Made by a program: the position numbers and the translations under genes
Assembly: GCF_012395835.1 (NCBI RefSeq)
Contig: NZ_JAAZSQ010000008.1
Span: forward strand, 27,098 to 91,097
Direction of reading: 5' to 3'
Length of the DNA stretch: 64,000 nt
From: Arthrobacter mobilis
GTDB lineage: Bacteria > Actinomycetota > Actinomycetes > Actinomycetales > Micrococcaceae
In this document: piece by piece, positions 1-8,195 of the stretch
Position numbering within the stretch: position 1 is the stretch's first letter
How the letters are laid out: each line of letters begins with the position of its first letter
Notes under the pieces: model-generated
Seen by the model: only the letters and a program-made list of their open reading frames with translations
What the model was told of the DNA's origin: nothing
The model's database searches: none

Positions 1-574
1 CGGGGGTTCCGTTGCTGCGGAACCCCCGGGCGCCGCCGTCGCGCCGGAGCCGGGGACGACGCCGTGGCCGTCTTCCATGTCGCTCAGGGGGATGTCGACG
101 GCACCGACTTGTCGGGCATCGACTTCGTCTTCTGCAACTGGTTCCCTTCGAACCTCAGCGCAGGCGGCTGGAAGGTTGGGGTCGTCATCGACGAAGCCGC
201 GTCGGATGACCAGGCGGCGGCCCTCGAACGGATCCTGCGCGGTGATGCCGGCGGCCCGTTCGGAGACCTCGCGGCCCTGTACGGGGAATGGCTGGGCGTC
301 GAACGCGCCAACGTCACCTTCTCCGACGGCGCCACCCCCTCCGGCTCGGTCGCGGGGCGCGTGGACTTCACCTTCGAGCCCCTGCCCGGGCCAGCGGGAG
401 GAGCCACCACCGTCAGGAACGCAATGTTCGGATTCGCCCCCCGAGTTCCGGATCGGAAAAGCCCAGGCACACTCGGACCTGTTCGGCCTGGGCTTTGACG
501 GCGTCTACGCCGAGAGCGCGGAGTTCACCTTCACCAGCGACATGGCCGAAGAGGCCCCCAGGGGCCGGGTTTGA
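1..574 (+). pseudogene. DUF1326 family protein, 5'-truncated by the window and frameshifted
   Basis: The frame that is open from the window edge reads AVFHVAQGDVDGTDLSG and continues to NAMFGFAP at about base 440. There it leaves the family pattern and stops at 498. Dropping one base from the run of six C at 437-442 restores APEFRIGKAQAH..., which continues to a TGA at 572-574 and matches the usual DUF1326 C-terminus (a conserved FxIGK element, then an acidic, aromatic end). The reading is therefore one gene with a +1 frameshift in a homopolymer. Members of this family are about 200 residues and often sit beside DUF2182 membrane proteins, as here. The function is unknown. The shift may be a sequencing or assembly error. 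The beginning lies outside the window. Confidence 0.72.
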
Positions 575-587
575 CGGCCGGCCGCAC

Positions 588-1391
588 ATGACACGCAGCA
601 ACCATCATCCGGGCCATGGCGCACGCCCACGCGCCATGGCCCGGATCGATCCGCGCGAGGCCGCGCTGGTCGCCGTCCTGCTCGCCCTGGCCGGCGGGAG
701 CTGGATTTCCACGGCCACGCGGATGAACGGCATGGACATGGGGCGCTGGACCGATCCTGGTCCGCCGGCCTTCTTCCTCACCACCTGGGTCATCATGCTG
801 GCGGCCATGATGTGTCCGTCGGTGGCACCCATGGTCGTCGCCTACGTACGGATCCACCGCCGCCGCAAATCGGGAAGGTACGCGCCGTACGGGTGCACGG
901 CCGTGTTCGTGGCCGGCTATCTGGCCGCGTGGACGCTCTTCGGCACGGCCGCCTATGTACTCTACGTATCAGCCGCCGCGCTCTTTCCCGGGTTCCTGGC
1001 CTCGGAGCCGGGCGGCCGCTATCTGGCGGCCGGGGTGGTTCTGGCGGCCGCAGCCTACCAGCTCACCGGGGCCAAGGACATCTGCCTGATGAAATGCCGG
1101 ACGCCGGTGGACTTCATCCTCCACCGCATGCGTCACGGATACTTCAGGGCGCTCCGCATGGGCGCCGAGCACGGGGCGTGGTGTGTCGGGTGCTGCTGGG
1201 CGCTCATGGTGGCCCTGTTCCCACTCGGGATGATGAACGTCGGCTGGATGGCGCTGGTGGGGGCGTTCATCGCGGCCGAGAAGATGCTCCCGTGGAAGCG
1301 GCTGGCCAGCCGTTCGGTGGCGGCCGCGCCGGCCGCAGCAGCGCTCGCTATCGCGCTCGTGCCCGCACCGATGCCCGCCATCGCCGGCTGA
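588..1391 (+). CDS. DUF2182 predicted metal-binding integral membrane protein
   Basis: The product is 267 residues with about six hydrophobic segments. Conserved DUF2182 features are visible: AMMCPSVAPM in the first large membrane segment, a CLMKC pair, the cysteine-rich GAWCVGCCWALM and a C-terminal AEKMLPW. The paired cysteines and methionines explain the 'metal-binding' label for the family, but no biochemical role is established here. The ATG at 588 is 13 bases after the stop of the DUF1326 gene, so the two probably form an operon; an internal ATG at 636 (MARIDPREAAL) is an alternative start that removes a poorly conserved leader. Confidence 0.85.
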   Translation: MTRSNHHPGHGARPRAMARIDPREAALVAVLLALAGGSWISTATRMNGMDMGRWTDPGPPAFFLTTWVIMLAAMMCPSVAPMVVAYVRIHRRRKSGRYAPYGCTAVFVAGYLAAWTLFGTAAYVLYVSAAALFPGFLASEPGGRYLAAGVVLAAAAYQLTGAKDICLMKCRTPVDFILHRMRHGYFRALRMGAEHGAWCVGCCWALMVALFPLGMMNVGWMALVGAFIAAEKMLPWKRLASRSVAAAPAAAALAIALVPAPMPAIAG

Positions 1392-1438
1392 CCAGCTGCC
1401 GGCTGCCGGCTGCCGCTGTGATGGTCGGGATCCGGCTG

Positions 1439-1867
1439 CTAGTCCTCGTCGGCGGCGCTGCGGGTCAGCCGCATGGCCTCACTGATCTGTGCCGCGGCGT
1501 GGTTTCCCGAGTCGAGGATCTCCCGGTACTCGGGAGGCACACAGATCTCGAACCGCTCATCGGCACCGAGCATCCGGATGACCACCAAAGCCCTGATCAT
1601 CTCGACCGGGGGAAGAAGGTACCAGTACCCACCGGTCCCGATCTTTTGCTGGCCGCTGACGACACCCACGAGATCGTCGAGCGCCGACCAGCCCTCCAGC
1701 GGATTGCCGCGGTCTATCCGGAAAGCCGCCAGCCGCCCGCTTTCCAGATACCCCTTGTCCAGCCCTGGAGCAGAAGGCCAGTCGTATTGGGTCCATCGCG
1801 GCTCAATCTTCGCCCCGCCAAGGCCATCGATCTCTTCCAGCGGCCGGAGCTCGTACCGTGGGTTCAT
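1439..1867 (-). CDS. Hypothetical protein
   Basis: I do not recognise this 142-residue product. It is soluble, has no signal peptide, and contains a tryptophan/tyrosine-rich middle (WTQYDWPSAPG, GGYWYLLPPVEM) and an acidic C-terminus. The ATG at 1867 begins MNPRYELRPLEEI. The same frame stays open upstream and looks coding (YRIQWPAQLVPP), so the true start may be a TTG near 1951, or the upstream part may be chance. It runs toward the DUF2182 gene and is divergent from the DUF2905 gene. Confidence 0.5.
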   Translation of the reverse strand: MNPRYELRPLEEIDGLGGAKIEPRWTQYDWPSAPGLDKGYLESGRLAAFRIDRGNPLEGWSALDDLVGVVSGQQKIGTGGYWYLLPPVEMIRALVVIRMLGADERFEICVPPEYREILDSGNHAAAQISEAMRLTRSAADED

Positions 1868-1985
1868 GCGGGTCTTCCTCTCCTCGCCCAGGCTCCCGTG
1901 TGCCGGCGGCACCAGCTGCGCCGGCCACTGGATCCGGTAGTCGATCAACTGGTGCCCATTATGGCCGACATGCTGGAATTGGTAA

Positions 1986-2207
1986 GTGCAACGTGATCTC
2001 GGTCCACTGCTGGTGGCCCTCGGGCTGCTGGTGGTCCTGGTGGGTGTGCTGGCGTGGAGCGGCGGACTGTCCTGGTTCGGCCGTCTTCCCGGAGACGTCC
2101 GGATCGAGCGCGAGGGCGTGCGTGTGTACGTCCCGTGGGTCTCGATGCTTGTGGTCTCCGCCGTGGTCAGCATCCTGATGTTCCTGGTGTCCCTCTTCCG
2201 CCGGTGA
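1986..2207 (+). CDS. DUF2905 family small membrane protein
   Basis: The 73-residue protein has two membrane helices (LLVALGLLVVLVGVLAW and SMLVVSAVVSILMFLVSLF) separated by the family signature GRLPGDVRIEREGVRVYVP. This layout is that of DUF2905 proteins, found widely in bacteria and of unknown function. The start is GTG at 1986; a clear Shine-Dalgarno sequence is not obvious. Confidence 0.85.
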   Translation: MQRDLGPLLVALGLLVVLVGVLAWSGGLSWFGRLPGDVRIEREGVRVYVPWVSMLVVSAVVSILMFLVSLFRR

Positions 2208-2303
2208 CCTCATGCCTGCCGAACCTGCCGCCGAAGGGGATCCGGCCGGCTGGCGGTGTGCTGTGCCGCGTCCTGCGTCAGGCAGCGGTCGTAAGCTGGC
2301 CCT

Positions 2304-2627
2304 ATGGAGGGATTCGGCGGCACCGGCTGGGAACCGGGCATCGATGAGCTGAAGGCGGCTGCGGCCCGGTTGGAGTCCGCGCTTGTCCGGGCGGTACGCG
2401 GCAAGGAGGACCCCTTGGCCGCGCCCGGGCGCCGGCGTATGTCGGTGCTGCCGCCGGACCAGCAGGAGGCGCTGGCCTCGGACCTGCACGAAATCCTGAA
2501 CGACGTCGAGCGGTCCGACGCCGAGAAGGCCAACTCCCTGCTGCGGGCGCGGAAGATCGACCGGGAGGGAACGGCCTCCGGCATCCCCGTCGAGTTCCGG
2601 CGGCTGCGCGCCGCCGCCGGGCAGTAG
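2304..2627 (+). CDS. Hypothetical protein, helical
   Basis: The 107-residue product is charged and predicted to be largely helical (DELKAAAARLESALVRAV, LASDLHEILNDVERSDAEKANSLLRARKI). It has no membrane segment or signal peptide. I recognise no family. It ends ten bases from the convergent GIY-YIG-like gene. Confidence 0.55.
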   Translation: MEGFGGTGWEPGIDELKAAAARLESALVRAVRGKEDPLAAPGRRRMSVLPPDQQEALASDLHEILNDVERSDAEKANSLLRARKIDREGTASGIPVEFRRLRAAAGQ

Positions 2628-2636
2628 CCGCAGGCG

Positions 2637-3170
2637 CTACCGCACCCGGCTGGTGAGCATCTTCTCGAATTCCTCGTCGGTGAGCGTGCTGATCTTCCGC
2701 AGTTCGGCGCCGAACCAGTTGATCCAATCGCAGGCCCTGGCCGCCTCCTCCCGGCGGCCGCGCCGCCACAGGTCCAGGGCCTCGTCCCACTTGCGGGCCG
2801 CCAGCAGGCGAAGGCTGCGGTAGCGGGCGGTGTCCGCCACCGCGTAGTTCTCCTCCTCCAGCTCCAGTTCCCGGCACAGGTTTCCGCCCCGGGTGTAGGC
2901 CTCCGGCTGCAGCCGGCCCCCGGAGGGGGCATACCGCGGCCGGTCCAGGACCGCCGCGACCCGTTCGGCGTAGGCGGCCTCGTCGGGGTCCGGGTACTCC
3001 TCCCAGCGGGCTGACGCCGCCTCCGACCACCAGTGCCGGTGCCGGTTGCCGTTCGCCCCCAGGCTCAGGCCGGGACCGGCACTGGTGCCGACGTACAGCA
3101 GCTCCCCGTGCCGGTCGTAGATCCGGTACAGGTACGTCAGCCGCCCTGTCTGGGTGTTCCGGTGGATCAT
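2637..3170 (-). CDS. GIY-YIG-like domain protein
   Basis: This 177-residue protein opens with YLYRIYDRHGELLYVGTS (residues 13-30). That is the layout of a GIY-YIG nuclease core: two short strands with the second Tyr-x-Gly about 15 residues after the first Tyr. A helix with HRHWW and a run of Arg/Glu residues follows. In enzymes of this family the Tyr pair, a downstream Arg and a Glu form the active site; a possible Arg (RW or ER) and Glu are present, but I cannot align them by eye with certainty. It stands alone with no recombination or restriction partner nearby. Nuclease activity is an inference. Confidence 0.6.
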   Translation of the reverse strand: MIHRNTQTGRLTYLYRIYDRHGELLYVGTSAGPGLSLGANGNRHRHWWSEAASARWEEYPDPDEAAYAERVAAVLDRPRYAPSGGRLQPEAYTRGGNLCRELELEEENYAVADTARYRSLRLLAARKWDEALDLWRRGRREEAARACDWINWFGAELRKISTLTDEEFEKMLTSRVR

Positions 3171-3365
3171 GGCTCCCCCTCGACGTCGATCACCGGCAGC
3201 TTCCGGAGCCGGTGCCAGACTGCCATTGTCGCCCGGGTTTTCCGGGGTATGGGGCAGGAGGCATGATCAAACGTTTCCCCGGCGTGGCGTGTGCCAAGCG
3301 GCAGCCTGCACGCCTTCGTCCGGGCCGGCGGGATCCGGATGTACTGGGGGCGGCGGTCCGGATTG

Positions 3366-4091
3366 TCAGGGTGAAACCGTTTCGGCAGGCGGCGTGTTCG
3401 CCGCGGCGTCCAGCATCCGGCACACGTCCTGGACACCTTTTGCGCTGTTCTGGGTGATTTCGGCCGACACGGTTCCGGCGTCCGGCGTCTCCGGGGAGAC
3501 GGTCTTTCCCGCAATCCTGCCCCCGGTGAAATAGACCATCCTGGGCAGCCCTTCCTTCTGGAATGCGCTGTTTTCCACGTCATCAAAGGCCGTGACCAGC
3601 GAGGGCCCGTCCCAGGACCAGATGGCGGTCAGGCCGTCCCGGGAACGCAGTTCGTAGCCGGGCCCGGATGCTTCCAGCTCATCCAGCCGCGCCCCGTCCG
3701 AGTCCCGCGACACGTCGAGCGTCAGGCCGCCCCTGAAATCGAGGCGCATGGATCCGTCCTCCTGGCGGCTGGCCTTGTACTCGGTCCTGCGGACGTCGCC
3801 GGCGGCTATGGTCACGGTCCCCCCGCAGGCCTCCACCTCGAAGGGCTGATAGTAATCCTCCGGGGCCGGCACGAACTTTCCCCCGGTATCCTCCTGCGTC
3901 CAGTCGGAAACTGCCGGGCCGCTGGTTGGCGCCGCACCGGGGCCGGACGGTCCCGGCGGGGTCGTATTTGCCCCGGGCGAGGCTGTTTGGGCCTGGTCTG
4001 CGCCGCCGGCGCATCCGGCGGCAAGCAGCCCGGCAAGAGTGAGCGCCGGGTAGAGCCGGCGGCAGCGGGCGGTGTTGTGGCAGGTAGGCAT
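3366..4091 (-). CDS. Putative lipoprotein of unknown function
   Basis: Starting at the ATG at 4091 the product is 241 residues. A basic N-terminus (MPTCHNTARCRRLYP) precedes a hydrophobic stretch and a lipobox-like AAGC (Cys27), followed by a Gly/Pro/Ala/Thr-rich linker of about 40 residues. This is typical of an actinobacterial lipoprotein tethered to the outer face of the membrane. The remainder is a mixed alpha/beta domain that I cannot assign. The alanine at -3 is less usual than leucine, which lowers certainty about processing. Confidence 0.7.
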   Translation of the reverse strand: MPTCHNTARCRRLYPALTLAGLLAAGCAGGADQAQTASPGANTTPPGPSGPGAAPTSGPAVSDWTQEDTGGKFVPAPEDYYQPFEVEACGGTVTIAAGDVRRTEYKASRQEDGSMRLDFRGGLTLDVSRDSDGARLDELEASGPGYELRSRDGLTAIWSWDGPSLVTAFDDVENSAFQKEGLPRMVYFTGGRIAGKTVSPETPDAGTVSAEITQNSAKGVQDVCRMLDAAANTPPAETVSP

Positions 4092-4391
4092 GGCTGACCG
4101 ATTCTGTCCTGCTCTGCCCGGCAGGTGGGCGGCGGCAGGTGCCTGGCCCCACCCAGGGCCGGGACAGGGCTGGCCTGTATGGGTGCCGGGTTTGCCGGCG
4201 GACGTCTGTTCAGACGATGGGGAAGCCGGCGCCAATAGCTGTCCCGGGCCGGCCGCCGGTTCCGCGGTGCAGCAAATCTATCCAATGGAGAAGCACCTGT
4301 CACTGCGGGGGCCGGCGCGTTCTTCCGCGGCAGGCTGCCTCCGGGGTAGGGTCCAACATGACACGTCCCACGTACCGGAAGGATCCAGACC
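4092..4391. other. Divergent intergenic region, no gene seen
   Basis: This 300-base stretch separates the minus-strand lipoprotein gene from the plus-strand AHSA1 gene, so it should carry two divergent promoters. I could not pick convincing -35/-10 pairs. A plausible Shine-Dalgarno element (CCGGAAGGATC) lies just before the ATG at 4392. Confidence 0.4.
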
Positions 4392-4835
4392 ATGCCCAAT
4401 GCCCTGACCATCACCCGGAATTTCCAGGCCCCCGTCGAGCAGGTCTGGGAGGCCTGGACCCGGCCGGAACTCTTCGCCGCGTGGTTCGGGACCGAGGCGG
4501 TCGAGGTGCCGCTGGAGACAGTATCGCTGGATGTGCGGCCCGGAGGAGCCTGGGCTGCGGAGATGCGGCTGCCGGACGGCAATTCCATCAACTGGACGGG
4601 CGAATACACGGAGGTCGACCCGCCCCGGCGCCTGGCGCTGACCATGAACGACGACCCGGCCGCCCCGGCGGACCCCTCCCCGGTCGTGGTCGAGCTCAGG
4701 CAGGCAGGCGGGGGCACGGAGATGACACTCACCCAGCCCCGCGGCGACTTCACGGACGAGCAGCTGGAGCAGACCAGAGCAGGCTATGGCGGTTTCTTTG
4801 ACGCCATGGAGAAACTCCTCACCGGGCGGGGCTGA
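4392..4835 (+). CDS. AHSA1/SRPBCC domain protein
   Basis: The 147-residue protein has the START/Bet v1-like layout of AHSA1 (activator of Hsp90 ATPase homologue 1) domains: the entry strand ITRNFQAPVEQVWEAWTRPELFAAWFG, the middle strand SLDVRPGGAWAAEMRLPDGNSINWTGEYTEVDPPRRLALT, and the long C-terminal helix ending GGFFDAMEKLL. In bacteria such proteins bind small hydrophobic ligands in the cavity and are often encoded beside ArsR regulators; no such neighbour is present here. The specific role is unknown. Confidence 0.88.
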   Translation: MPNALTITRNFQAPVEQVWEAWTRPELFAAWFGTEAVEVPLETVSLDVRPGGAWAAEMRLPDGNSINWTGEYTEVDPPRRLALTMNDDPAAPADPSPVVVELRQAGGGTEMTLTQPRGDFTDEQLEQTRAGYGGFFDAMEKLLTGRG

Positions 4836-4906
4836 CGCCGTACGCACGCGGCACCGCCAACGCCCGGGCTGATGCCCTCGCTCCAGGCGCAAGACCGGGT
4901 TCGCAC

Positions 4907-4955
4907 AGACAGGGCGCCGTCCCGGTCGGGGCCGGACCGGGACGGCGCCCTGTCT
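4907..4955. terminator. Perfect 21-bp hairpin, bidirectional terminator
   Basis: Arms at 4907-4927 and 4935-4955 are perfect reverse complements around a 7-base loop. The hairpin lies between the ends of the convergent AHSA1 and ECF ATPase genes. It lacks a T-tract, which is common in high-GC actinobacteria. Confidence 0.8.
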
Positions 4956-5099
4956 GTTCCCTCGGGAGGGAAGCTGGTCGCCGGCAGGGCCGGCATCCGG
5001 TGCCATGGAAGCACTGTATGCTCCCTGACCTGTGAAAACCCTGCTGCCGGGCTGAGAGGGGATATGCCAAGGCGCCCCGCAGATCCCTGGACCGCCGGG

Positions 5100-6572
5100 C
5101 TAAGCACTCCGCTGCATGGCCCCTTCCAGCGCCACCGTCCGGTGGCAGTGGCTGCGGGCGAAGTCGGGATCATGGGTGGACAGCAGCACGGCGGCGCCCT
5201 GTTCCGCGGCCCGGGCCAGGACCTTCCCCAGCAGCTGGCGGCCGTGTCCGTCCAGCGCGACCGTCGGCTCGTCCAGCACCAGCACCTTGGGTGCGCGCGC
5301 CAGCACGGTGGCCAGCGCCACCAGGCGCCGCCGGGCGGCGGGCAGTTCGTAGGGGTGCGCCTCCGCGGACCCGGTGAGCCCGCAGGCCTCCAATGCCGCG
5401 TGCACAGCTTCCGGACCAGGCCGCGAGCGCGGCGACCCGAAGGCCACTTCCCGGCGGACGGTGCGTTCGAAGAGCTGGTCGGCGGGGTTCTGGAACAAAA
5501 AGCCTGCCACCGAGGCCAATGCCGCCACCGCCGCGGTGCCGGCGTCGAACCCTGCTACCCGCACGGTGCCGGCGTCCGGCCGGACGAGGCCGAGGGCCAT
5601 TTTCAGCAGCGTGGTCTTGCCGGTCCCGTTGGCTCCGGTCAGGGCGACGCATTCGCCGGCGTGCACGGCAAGGTCCAGCCCGTCCAGCAGCCGGGGTCCG
5701 GCGGACGGGATGCGCTTCCGGCGGCCGGGCCGTCCGGGCGCAGGATAACCGAAGCCGACACCGCGGTATTCCAGCAGCACCTCCGCTCCGGACGGCGGAG
5801 CAGGCAGCGCAGCACCGACGGCGGTGCCGGGGACAACGACGCCGACGCCGGCCGCCTGCCGCCGGACCGGGTCCGGGCCGCAGGCCACCGGCGTCCCGTC
5901 CTGCAGCAGCAGCGCGTGGCTGGCGCCGGAGGCCAGCGCGTCCAGGGCCTGGGTGAGCACGACGACGGCAGTCCCGGCGGCGCGCAGTACCCCGACGGTA
6001 GCGGCAACCCGGGCCGCGGCGCCTTCATCCAGGCCCGCCAGCGGTTCGTCAAGCACTAGGACGCCGGCGCCGGAAACGGCGGCGGCGGCGATCGCCACAA
6101 GCCGTTCCTGGCCGCCCGAGAGCCGGGCCGGATCCCGCTGCAGCAGCGGCTCCAGGTCCAGCCGTGCGGCGACGGCGGCTATCCGGGCGGACATGGATTC
6201 CGGCGGGACGGCAAAGTTCTCCAGCCCGAAGGCCAGTTCCTCCTCCACCGTGGAGCGGATCATGGACAGGTAAGTGCGCGCGTCCTGCGGCACGTACGCC
6301 ACGTGCCGCGCCCACTGGCGCAGGTTGACCACCGGCGGCTCGCCGCCGCCGTCGTACTCCACGGTCTGGCCGGCGAGGCGGATCCGCCCGGCCAGCCGGC
6401 CGCCGGTGCCGGCCGGCAGGTACCCGGCCATGATCCCGCCCAGGGTGCTCTTGCCGCTGCCGGATGCTCCGGCCACCACGGTAAGCGTGCCCGGCGCGAC
6501 CGACAGCCGCAGTCCTGACAGTACCGGCCGCGTACTGTCCGGGTACCGGTAGCTGCCGACCTCCACCTCCAT
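5100..6572 (-). CDS. ECF transporter ATPase with two fused ABC domains
   Basis: The 490-residue protein carries two ABC ATPase domains in one chain, the arrangement of YkoD-type energy-coupling factor ATPases. Domain 1 has Walker A GASGSGKST, signature LSGGQ and Walker B VLVLDEP. Domain 2 has Walker A GANGTGKTT and Walker B VLVLDEP, but its signature reads ELPAARRR (residues 409-416) instead of LSGGQ. The two composite ATP sites may therefore be unequal. The start ATG at 6572 overlaps the stop of the T-component gene (TGATG). The complex would energise uptake through the T and S subunits encoded just upstream. Confidence 0.9.
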   Translation of the reverse strand: MEVEVGSYRYPDSTRPVLSGLRLSVAPGTLTVVAGASGSGKSTLGGIMAGYLPAGTGGRLAGRIRLAGQTVEYDGGGEPPVVNLRQWARHVAYVPQDARTYLSMIRSTVEEELAFGLENFAVPPESMSARIAAVAARLDLEPLLQRDPARLSGGQERLVAIAAAAVSGAGVLVLDEPLAGLDEGAAARVAATVGVLRAAGTAVVVLTQALDALASGASHALLLQDGTPVACGPDPVRRQAAGVGVVVPGTAVGAALPAPPSGAEVLLEYRGVGFGYPAPGRPGRRKRIPSAGPRLLDGLDLAVHAGECVALTGANGTGKTTLLKMALGLVRPDAGTVRVAGFDAGTAAVAALASVAGFLFQNPADQLFERTVRREVAFGSPRSRPGPEAVHAALEACGLTGSAEAHPYELPAARRRLVALATVLARAPKVLVLDEPTVALDGHGRQLLGKVLARAAEQGAAVLLSTHDPDFARSHCHRTVALEGAMQRSA

Positions 6573-7309
6573 CAGGCGCCCCGCGGCAGAACCAGCAGCA
6601 CCACGGCGGCGGCCGCCAGACAGGGCGCCAGCACGCTCACCGTCCGTTCCCACGGCCTGAACACCAGGCTGCGGTACTGGGTCCGGTCCTTTCCTGCGGG
6701 GAAACCGCGCAGCTGCAGGTGCACCGACCGCTCGGCGGCATCCTGGACGGCGGAGAGCACCAGCGGCACCGCCCGGAGCCGGGCCGTGCGCAGGCGCGCG
6801 GCAACTCCCCTGCCGCCGGCCCCGCGCACGGCCTGGGCGGCGGCGATGGCCCGAAGCCTGTCAGCGGTGGCCGGGACCAGGGCGAGCGCGGCGGCCAGGA
6901 TGTAGCCCAGCTGGGCGGGAATCCCGGCGGCGTCCAGCGTACGGATCAGGCCTGCGCGGTCCACGGTGAGCGAGTACAGCAGGAACACCAGCACAAAGGC
7001 AGCGGTGCGCAGGCCCAGCCCGCCGGCCGCCGCCAGCCCCTCGGCCGTGACCCGGACCGGGCCGGCGGCCGCGAGCACATGGCTGCCGGTGCGGTCGAAC
7101 AGGGCGTGGACCATCAGCTGGGACAGCCACAGCGGCGCCAGCACGGCCGCCGACAGCACGGCGAGCCGGCGGGCAGTGCCGGCCAGCGCCCCCAGGACCA
7201 GGGCCGCCGCGGCCATGCCCAGGCTGAGCCACCACTGGCTGGCCGCCAGGGTAACCGCCACGGCGGACGCCGCCAGGGCCAGCCCGGTGAACGGATGCAG
7301 TCCTGTCAT
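6572..7309 (-). CDS. ECF transporter transmembrane (T) component
   Basis: The 245-residue membrane protein has four to five hydrophobic helices and then a cytoplasmic helical region containing two short Arg-Gly motifs (AAAQAVRG and LQLRGF). In EcfT/CbiQ-family proteins such motifs sit in the coupling helices that dock on the ATPases. It lies 12 bases after the S-component gene and overlaps the ATPase gene by one base, so the three are translated together. Confidence 0.88.
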   Translation of the reverse strand: MTGLHPFTGLALAASAVAVTLAASQWWLSLGMAAAALVLGALAGTARRLAVLSAAVLAPLWLSQLMVHALFDRTGSHVLAAAGPVRVTAEGLAAAGGLGLRTAAFVLVFLLYSLTVDRAGLIRTLDAAGIPAQLGYILAAALALVPATADRLRAIAAAQAVRGAGGRGVAARLRTARLRAVPLVLSAVQDAAERSVHLQLRGFPAGKDRTQYRSLVFRPWERTVSVLAPCLAAAAVVLLVLPRGA

Positions 7310-7321
7310 GCCGACCTGCGG

Positions 7322-8119
7322 TCAGCTGCGTGCGCGCCGGGCGGCAGCCCGGGCCGGCAGCGGGAACTGCAGGCGGATCCGGCGCGGCAGGGCCATGACC
7401 AGCAGGGCCGCGACCAGGAAGGTGACCGCCTTGTCGGCCGGGTCCGAGATCAGCGCCTGCTTGGTCACCGAGGCCAGCAGCGAGTCCCCCATGGCCCGGA
7501 ACATCGCCACCAGCGCTCCGGTGGCCGCACCCGAGGTGCCGCCGAAGACGAAAGCGGCCACCGGGGCGGAGACGACCCCGGCCACGATGCCGGTGATGAA
7601 CCCGGCGACGACGGCGACATAGGGCCGCAGCGCGCCCAGGCGCGCTGCGCTGCCCGCCAGGAACCCGATCAGCGCGGCGCCGGCGGCAAACGGCAGCACG
7701 GTGGGGTTGAACAGCGACCAGACCAGCGAGCCAAGCACGCCCGTGGCGGCACCGGCGGACCGGCCGGCCAGGAAGCCGACCAGCACGGTGCCAATCGAGT
7801 CCAGGTACAGCGGCACCAGGGTGCTGCCGACGAACTGGCCCAGGACGATGTTCAGCACCAGGGCCGCGGGAATGAGGGCTACCACGGAGGTGGGCAGCTG
7901 CGGCAGGACGCCGGCCAGCAGCAGCACCGCACCGGCCAGGTAACCGGCGAAGGCGGCGACGGCGGGCCAGCTGGCCAGGCCGGCGGCGGCCTCGGCAGGC
8001 TGGAGCAGGACCAGCATCAGGTAGGTGGCGGCGATGACCAGTGCCCCGAGCAGGGGCAGCAGGCGGGCCCGCAGCGGCACGGCGGCGCCGGCAGAAGGCA
8101 GCGTCAGGGATTCGGACAC
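7322..8119 (-). CDS. ECF transporter substrate-binding (S) component, substrate unknown
   Basis: The 265-residue protein is almost wholly hydrophobic with six or more membrane helices. It contains the S-component style segment LYLDSIGTVLVGFLAG followed by glycine-rich helices and NPTVLPFAAGAALIGF. It immediately precedes the T and A genes. I cannot read the ligand from the sequence. No TPP riboswitch is visible upstream, which argues weakly against thiamine. The nucleoside hydrolase gene 76 bases upstream suggests a nucleoside-type ligand. Confidence 0.82.
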   Translation of the reverse strand: MSESLTLPSAGAAVPLRARLLPLLGALVIAATYLMLVLLQPAEAAAGLASWPAVAAFAGYLAGAVLLLAGVLPQLPTSVVALIPAALVLNIVLGQFVGSTLVPLYLDSIGTVLVGFLAGRSAGAATGVLGSLVWSLFNPTVLPFAAGAALIGFLAGSAARLGALRPYVAVVAGFITGIVAGVVSAPVAAFVFGGTSGAATGALVAMFRAMGDSLLASVTKQALISDPADKAVTFLVAALLVMALPRRIRLQFPLPARAAARRARS

Positions 8120-8195
8120 AGGTTTTCCTTGGAGTTTCTTGGCGGATGCGACGTTCGCAGGACAGGCCTATGTCACCTCGACCCGGTCATCCAGC

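Noticed and set aside
5047-5062. GGGCTGAGAGGGG resembles the TPP riboswitch CTGAGA box, near the ECF genes.
   Set aside because: It is on the plus strand at the 3' end of the minus-strand operon, and the second conserved box (ACCTGA) and helices are missing.
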